From: an uncultured Ruminobacter sp.
GTDB taxonomy: Bacteria; Pseudomonadota; Gammaproteobacteria; Enterobacterales; Succinivibrionaceae
Length of the DNA: 51,310 nt
Direction: 5' to 3'
Assembly: GCA_902776415.1 (NCBI GenBank)
Contig: CACYPY010000010.1
Span: forward strand, 1-51,310
In this document: positions 46,240 to 51,310 of the stretch, one piece after another
Position numbering within the stretch: the first letter of the stretch is position 1
Layout: every line of letters starts with the position of its first letter
Made by a program: the position numbers and the translations under genes
The notes under the pieces: generated by a model
Told to the model about the DNA's origin: nothing
Seen by the model: only the letters and a program-made list of their open reading frames with translations
Database searches by the model: none

Positions 46240-46551
46240 GCAATGGTTCCTTCGGCGGAAGCCCGCATTCAGAGGGAATGTCCTGAAACGAAGTACAACA
46301 GCATGATGGGGTTTTCAGAAGATGAAGTCCGCAAAATCATCGAATTGGGGCACAGTTACCTGATAGAATTGAAATATCTGGAAGCTGATGCTGCAGAAAA
46401 CAAAAGGGAGTGAGCTTTTCTTGCCGCCCGGGAGCGGCTCGACCGGTATGTGCAGGATCCGATAGCCAGAAAGCTTTTCCGGGATATCGTGCTGCATAAG
46501 GTAGTGGTTGTCATCAGGGGGGGAAGCTGGAATTGTTTCGGGACGATTTAG
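46240..46551 (+). pseudogene. remnant of a PD-(D/E)XK-type AAA-ATPase-like family protein
   Basis: One plus-strand frame carries pieces of the family found next to AAA-ATPase-like domains in gut bacteria. GFSEDEVRKII resembles the start of its linker region. SYLIELKYLEAD is the nuclease core strand with the E-x-K motif. A downstream block ARERLDRYVQDPIARKLF is followed by LHKVVVVIRGGSW. A TGA at 46411-46413 interrupts the frame, and the region between GFSEDEV and SYLIELKYL is far too short. It is therefore a degraded internal-deletion remnant, ending at a TAG at 46549-46551. The family assignment is from memory of the motif pattern. Confidence 0.5.
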
Positions 46552-47180
46552 CGGAATGATCCTGATGGTCCCAAATGAAAGAACTGCCGTCTGAAGTTCC
46601 GGGGCTCTCCCGTCATGATAGTCCTTTTTTATGCCCCGGGGAGTTGAAGTCCCTGAGGTGTTCGCATTACAGACGTCATTCCCGTTTTGGAACGGAAAAC
46701 AGACCGGTTTTCCAATCATTTTCTGTCTTCGCAGGCTCCTTTTGTTCGGTAAAGCATTGCCATTCTTCCGGTGTCGGTCTCTGATTTTCGGTGCGCTCTC
46801 ACTTTCTTAAAGTACCTCGGGATAAAATTTTGCGCTGTGATAGAATCATGACTGATGGTGTTTATTGAATTGGGACTTCTGAGAGAAGTCATGGCAGGTA
46901 TCCTGAATCCCTTTTATGTACGGTTCCTTTGCGGATATGTCTGAAGCGAGGATATCCTGGCATTTCCCGGCAAAACGATCAAAAACAGACAGATGCCATA
47001 ACATGGACTGAAAACTTCTGTTTGCAGTCAGAATTTTGCATTTTCGGAACAGTAATGACGGCTGATATGTGTCGCAGCGGGGATTTCTGACGAACCCGAT
47101 TCTGGACGGAGGCCGGCCCCGGAACACCTGAAAACTATCATCAAATTCCGACGTTTTTAATGTCCTGGGAGGTGCGTGCC
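46552..47180. other. gene-free region upstream of ygiF
   Basis: No gene is supported; frames on both strands of up to 113 codons show no domain. It probably contains more decayed sequence and the ygiF-glnE promoter. Confidence 0.35.
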
Positions 47181-48188
47181 ATGGCACGGGAAACAGAAGT
47201 AAAGTTTATGGTGGAATCCGGAAATCCCGGAGACGTTATTGACTGGGCAGAGCATGCGGGGCTTCTCAGGGGAAGAGCGGCACAGCTCCGTCTTGACAAT
47301 TATTATTACGATACATCTGATTTCAGACTGCGTGAGGCCGGGATTGCCCTCAGGGTTCGCTGTTCCGATGACAGGTGGGAGGCCACCGTAAAGACCCGGG
47401 CCGGAAGCTTTGACGGCAAGGCCGGCGGGGTGCATGTTCATCCGGAATATACAGTTTCTCTCCCCGGACAGCCGGAACGTCCGGATATCAGCCTTTTTCC
47501 GGAGGAGATTTTCAGGGGGCTACCCTGTGCCGAGGTTCAGGAAGAACTGATCCGGATTATGAGTCAGAGGTGTGTGCGCACTCTCTTTAATATTTCCGGA
47601 ACCACTCCGCTTCATGAGGACTTTGTTATCGAGGTCAGCTTTGACGAAGTTGTTTATCAGGGCAAAAACGGGGACATTCCTGGCCGGGAGCTGGAACTGG
47701 AGCTTAAGGAAGGTGGTCCGGGAGCTCTTCTTTACGTGTCTGCAATCCTTCTTGAGGCCGAAAAGGCCCGGGAAATGCCCCTGAAGCTGCGGACAGGAGC
47801 CGTTTCAAAAATGGAACGGGCGGCAATCTATGCAGGACTGGCAGCCCCCGGATCTCCTGTTCCGGAAGATCTTTCTTCGGATCGGGGAATCTGTCAGGCG
47901 CTTTCGGGACTGGAAAGACGCTGCTTCCTGGAGAGTGACAGTGTCAGAGCCGCTCAGGCCTTTAAGGATTTGGAGAAGTTTTTCAGGGCTCTTTCCGAAA
48001 ATCCCGCCAAATCGCCACTTCTGAACAATCTCAGGATCCTTGGCAGTGCCTATTATGACGGAAGGCTTCCGGATCTTCAGCTGGCCGAAAGGCAGACGGC
48101 TCTGAAGCTTTTGCTGACGGCTCCCGATCTGGTGCTGGCCCGGCTCAGGCTGGATCTGGAGAACGGCAATCTGAACAGCATCAGATGA
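47181..48188 (+). CDS. ygiF: CYTH-domain inorganic triphosphatase (YgiF-like), lacking a full CHAD domain
   Basis: YgiF-type proteins hydrolyse inorganic triphosphate in a CYTH tunnel. The 335-residue protein opens with the ExExK signature ETEVKF. It also has the other CYTH elements: LDNYYYDTSDFRLREAGIALRVR, WEATVKTR and the later acidic strand RELELELKEGG. In E. coli a CHAD domain brings the total to 433 residues. Here the C-terminal 110 residues are helical and Leu-rich but short, and the CHAD histidine pattern is not evident. The ATG at 47181 has GGGAGG eight bases upstream. It precedes glnE, as in E. coli. Confidence 0.9.
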   Translation: MARETEVKFMVESGNPGDVIDWAEHAGLLRGRAAQLRLDNYYYDTSDFRLREAGIALRVRCSDDRWEATVKTRAGSFDGKAGGVHVHPEYTVSLPGQPERPDISLFPEEIFRGLPCAEVQEELIRIMSQRCVRTLFNISGTTPLHEDFVIEVSFDEVVYQGKNGDIPGRELELELKEGGPGALLYVSAILLEAEKAREMPLKLRTGAVSKMERAAIYAGLAAPGSPVPEDLSSDRGICQALSGLERRCFLESDSVRAAQAFKDLEKFFRALSENPAKSPLLNNLRILGSAYYDGRLPDLQLAERQTALKLLLTAPDLVLARLRLDLENGNLNSIR

Positions 48189-48220
48189 AATAAATGCCCG
48201 TTTCAAACGAGGACAGTTTC

Positions 48221-51112
48221 ATGGTGATTACAGACGAGATGGCCGCTCAGGCGGAAAAAAATCTGAAAAGACTTTTTGAAGGGGTTCAGGATCCGGAGCT
48301 TGAAGTTCTTGAAAAACATCGGGAGCTTATCCGGGAGGTCTTTGCTTATTCCGATTACGTGTCCTGGTATGCCATTAAATGGCGCAGCCGTTTTGTCAGA
48401 ATGCTGGAATCCGGGGAATACGAATGGTCGCACCGCTATGAATCCTACCGATCCGAGATCCGGGTGCTGATCCGGGATATTCAGAATCTGGACCTCCTTA
48501 AAAAGACGGTGCGTGAATTCAGAAACGACAAAATGGCGGTTATTGCCATAAGGGAGATTCTGGGCAAGGCAGCCCTTAACGAAAGCCTTATGCATTCGTC
48601 TCTTCTGGCCGAAGCGGTGGTGGTGGAAGTTTTGGATTACCTCTACAGGCTTAATTCCGGAATCAGCGGCATCCCCGTTTCTGCCGCATCCGGAGCTCCC
48701 CAGAAAATGCTGGTTATCGGCATGGGCAAGCTGGGCGGGTACGAGCTCAACTTTTCTTCGGACATTGATCTGATTTTCTGCTACCCGGAAAGAGGCGAAA
48801 CCATGGGGGGCAGGAAGCCGGTGGACAACCAGGTGTTTTTCACCCGTCTGGGACAGCAGCTTATTCAGGTTCTGGAGCAGAAGACCGGGGACGGCTTTGT
48901 CTACCGGGTTGACATGCGTCTCAGGCCGTTCGGGGACAGCGGCCCCCTGGTAAGCTCCTTTGCAGCCCTGGAAGACTATTATCTCAGACATGGCAGATCC
49001 TGGGAACGCTATGCCATGGTCAAGGGCCGGGTGCTGGGAGATGAGACTCCTGCAGGCGAAGAGCTTATGGACATGCTTCGCCCCTTTGTCTACCGGAGAT
49101 ATCTGGACTTCGGAGCAATCGAGGCGCTTCGGAAGATGAAATCCCTTATCGAGGCCGAGGTGCGCCGGCGGCATCTTTTCGGGAACTTCAAGCTGGGCGA
49201 AGGCGGCATCCGGGAGGTGGAGTTTGTGGCTCAGGTTTTTCAGCTGATGCGGGGCGGGCGCATCAGGGATCTGCAGGAAAGAACGCTGCTCAAAGTGCTG
49301 GTTTCCCTCCGGGACTGTGGCTGTATTGATGAGAATTCCTGTAAGGTGCTGAGTCAGGGCTATGTTTTTCTCCGCAGGACTGAAAACCTGCTTCAGGAAA
49401 TTCGGGATGAACAGACGCAGACCATCCCCCGGAACAGTCTGGACCAGTCCCGGCTTCACCTGGCCATGGGCTTTGATACCTTTGAAGCTTTTTCCGACAG
49501 GCTGGCGGAGGTCATGAGGGAGGTACACCGGGAGTTTTCGGCAATATTTTCCGATCCTGCAGAAGAAAAGGACGAAGAGGATCCGGTGTTTATGGATCTC
49601 TGGCTGGTAAGTCTGACTTCCGAAGAAATTGAAGATCTTCTTGAGAAGAATTTTCGTGATGTGTCCGATATCAAGGGACTGGCCGGTGAAATCATTCACC
49701 TTAAAAAGGAGCTCCAGAACCGGATTATCGGTCCTAACGGCAGGGAAATTCTGAATCGGCTCATGCCGTATTTTCTGGGACAGCTGGCTCTGTTTGACGA
49801 GGATGCCCTGCCAACCTTTAAAAGAATTTCCCGGCTTATCTGGTGCATCTGCCAGCGAACCACCTATATGCAGCTTCTTCTGGAAAACAACGGAGTGGCC
49901 GAACAGGTCCTCAGGTTCTGTCATGAAAGTGAGCTTATTTCCGAACAGATAACCGAGCACCCCATTCTTCTGGACGAGCTTCTGATGCCGGAGAATCTCT
50001 ACCGTCCGGTGAATCCCCTGGATTATGGCAAGGAGCTCAGGGAGTTTATGCTCCGGATCGAGAATGACGATCTGGAGCAGCAGATGGAGGCTCTCAGACA
50101 GTTCAAGCTTATTCAGCACCTTAGGATCTGTGCAGCGGATCTGGCCGGAGCGCTTCCCCTTATGAAGGTCAGCGATTACCTGACATTCCTGGCTCAGTCC
50201 ATCCTGAATGAGGTGGTGAATCTGGCCTGGAAGCAGGTAACCGACAAATACGGAGAACCCGGCAATGCCAGAGTTCGTGGGGATCGCGGCTTTGCAGTCA
50301 TTGCCTACGGCAAAATGGGAGGTATCGAGCTGGGCTACGGGAGTGATCTGGATCTGGTATTCATGTCCGACAGCTCGCTGGACGGCGAAACCTACGGGAG
50401 ACAGGTGGTTTCCGACAGAATGTTCTATGGCAGACTGGCTCAGCGTATTATGCATCTTTTCAGCACCCGGCTTTCCTCGGGCATTCTTTACGATGTGGAT
50501 GCCAGACTGCGCCCCGAGGGGGAATCCGGCCCTCTGGTGTGCACTCTTAACGGTTATGAAAACTATCTGGAAAAGCGGGCCTGGACCTGGGAGATTCAGG
50601 CACTGGTGCGGGCCCGGGCCGTAGTGGGACCTGAAAGAATGATCGGGGAGTTCAACAGAATCCGGGACCGGTTTTTAAGGAAGCCCAGGGATCCTGAGGT
50701 GCTCAGAAAGGAGGTGGCGGACATGCGTGTCAGAATGTCCCAGAACCTGAACCGGGCCCGGCCGGGTTTTTTCGATCTCAAACACAGTCCGGGAGGCATG
50801 ATTGATGTGGAGTTTACCGCTCAGTATCTGGTGCTGGCCAATGCTCACGGAAATTCCGATATGGTGCTGTGGACCGACAATATCAGAATTTTTGAGGAAT
50901 GTGTTCGGCTTAAGCTGTTAAGTCCTGAAGACGGCAATTACCTCAGGGAGGCCTATCTGGCAATCAGAAACCGTTATAACCGGCAGGCACTTCTTGGCAA
51001 GTCGAAGATTGTTCCGGATTCGGAACTGGTACCGGAACGGGAGCATGTCACCGCGATCTGGAAAAGAATCGTCGGGGGGTGTTTTCCCGGAGGCGAAATG
51101 ACTGGGTTATAG
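48221..51112 (+). CDS. glnE: bifunctional glutamine synthetase adenylyltransferase / adenylyl-removing enzyme
   Basis: GlnE adds AMP to, and removes it from, glutamine synthetase in response to GlnB and glutamine. The 963-residue protein carries two nucleotidyltransferase domains. The N-terminal adenylyl-removing one has GMGKLGGYELNFSSDIDL (about 167-184). The C-terminal adenylylating one has AYGKMGGIELGYGSDLDLVF. A helical linker (about 440-600) with GlnD-like helices lies between them, and C-terminal PII-uridylyl-transferase helices follow. E. coli GlnE is 946 residues. The start at 48221 is favoured because GAGG lies nine bases before it; an ATG nine codons upstream lacks a ribosome binding site. 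It follows ygiF directly. Confidence 0.97.
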   Translation: MVITDEMAAQAEKNLKRLFEGVQDPELEVLEKHRELIREVFAYSDYVSWYAIKWRSRFVRMLESGEYEWSHRYESYRSEIRVLIRDIQNLDLLKKTVREFRNDKMAVIAIREILGKAALNESLMHSSLLAEAVVVEVLDYLYRLNSGISGIPVSAASGAPQKMLVIGMGKLGGYELNFSSDIDLIFCYPERGETMGGRKPVDNQVFFTRLGQQLIQVLEQKTGDGFVYRVDMRLRPFGDSGPLVSSFAALEDYYLRHGRSWERYAMVKGRVLGDETPAGEELMDMLRPFVYRRYLDFGAIEALRKMKSLIEAEVRRRHLFGNFKLGEGGIREVEFVAQVFQLMRGGRIRDLQERTLLKVLVSLRDCGCIDENSCKVLSQGYVFLRRTENLLQEIRDEQTQTIPRNSLDQSRLHLAMGFDTFEAFSDRLAEVMREVHREFSAIFSDPAEEKDEEDPVFMDLWLVSLTSEEIEDLLEKNFRDVSDIKGLAGEIIHLKKELQNRIIGPNGREILNRLMPYFLGQLALFDEDALPTFKRISRLIWCICQRTTYMQLLLENNGVAEQVLRFCHESELISEQITEHPILLDELLMPENLYRPVNPLDYGKELREFMLRIENDDLEQQMEALRQFKLIQHLRICAADLAGALPLMKVSDYLTFLAQSILNEVVNLAWKQVTDKYGEPGNARVRGDRGFAVIAYGKMGGIELGYGSDLDLVFMSDSSLDGETYGRQVVSDRMFYGRLAQRIMHLFSTRLSSGILYDVDARLRPEGESGPLVCTLNGYENYLEKRAWTWEIQALVRARAVVGPERMIGEFNRIRDRFLRKPRDPEVLRKEVADMRVRMSQNLNRARPGFFDLKHSPGGMIDVEFTAQYLVLANAHGNSDMVLWTDNIRIFEECVRLKLLSPEDGNYLREAYLAIRNRYNRQALLGKSKIVPDSELVPEREHVTAIWKRIVGGCFPGGEMTGL

Positions 51113-51174
51113 TCAATAATTGCCGGCGGAGATGATTATGATGCGGGTGTGCTTTTTCCGGCCGATAAGTGCTT

Positions 51175-51310
51175 TCAGACCTCCTTCAGAATGAATTTCC
51201 CGTAAGCAAAAATAATCACGTATTTGTGAAGATCGGGGATCTCTTTCAGTTTATCGTCGGTAACATAGAAATTAAGCTGCTTTACCGCTCTGTCGTAAAG
51301 GGTCTTTATT
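51175..51310 (-). CDS. C-terminus of a probable PD-(D/E)XK-family protein (runs off the right edge)
   Basis: The last 44 codons of a minus-strand gene are present, open to the edge and ending at TGA (51175-51177). The sequence (TLYDRAVKQLNFYVTDDKLKEI followed by LHKYVIIFAYGKF) resembles the extreme C-terminus of AAA-ATPase-like/PD-(D/E)XK proteins. It parallels LHKVVVVIRGGSW in the remnant at 46240-46551. It converges on glnE; the 62-base gap contains no strong terminator. Only the tail can be seen, so the assignment is tentative. Confidence 0.5.
   Translation of the reverse strand, partial: IKTLYDRAVKQLNFYVTDDKLKEIPDLHKYVIIFAYGKFILKEV

Noticed and set aside
48203..50455. 750-codon minus-strand open frame opposite glnE
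   Set aside because: It mirrors the codon pattern of glnE, which is unmistakable on the plus strand; no domain or ribosome binding site is seen.

Overview
The window comes from a motile gammaproteobacterium. AsnS, CorA, Icd, Slt, PheA, YfcD, YgiF-GlnE and a LamB/MalM set all read like enterobacterial/Vibrio-type orthologs. FlhF-FlhG together with ParC-ParP is the signature of a cell with a polar flagellum and polar chemosensory arrays. Two maltoporins, MalM and a mixture of Vibrio-like and gut-anaerobe families (YARHG, AAA_14/DUF4143, PD-(D/E)XK) would suit a starch/maltodextrin-using gut or rumen bacterium such as a Succinivibrionaceae member. That placement is inference.

Layout. 1-600: 5' part of a membrane sensor running off the left edge. 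1165-9258: housekeeping genes (YARHG protein, asnS, a small membrane protein and a lipoprotein, yfcD, corA, icd). 9259-15315: a GalR/LacI-type regulator, slt, the sigma-54 activator flrA/fleQ and ung. 15316-16202: AT-rich gene-free DNA holding a probable small RNA. 16203-19564: an AIM24-family protein, pheA, and an AAA_14/DUF4143 ATPase. 19961-35680: a continuous minus-strand block flhA-flhF-flhG-fliA-cheY-cheZ-cheA-cheB-motA/C-motB/D-parC-parP-cheW-DUF2802. 35888-37348: a P4-type tyrosine recombinase immediately upstream of flhA. 37650-42542: two lamB-type porins flanking malM. 43038-45978: frameshifted ygiM, pit and its DUF47 partner. 47181-51112: ygiF and glnE. At the right edge is the C-terminus of a probable PD-(D/E)XK-family protein; a decayed related fragment lies at 46240-46551.

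How the genes work together. FlrA would activate sigma-54 flagellar promoters. FlhF and FlhG set flagellum position and number, FlhA is the export gate, and FliA drives the late genes. CheA/CheW/ParP/ParC form and position the array; CheY/CheZ/CheB carry and reset the signal; MotA/B-type stators turn the motor. Terminator-like hairpins after cheA and after cheW suggest expression is stepped down within the block. The porins and MalM make an outer-membrane maltodextrin uptake module with near-identical promoter/leader sequences. Pit plus DUF47 is a phosphate uptake pair. YgiF and GlnE are neighbours as in enterics.

The most interesting observation is in CheA. It has no visible P2 domain, and its Pro/Ala-rich linker carries three short acidic helices resembling the CheY-binding peptides of FliM and CheZ. 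Other points: an 11-bp element near both porin genes, a probable orphan small RNA, and a broken ygiM. No rRNA, tRNA, CRISPR array or intact insertion sequence was recognised.
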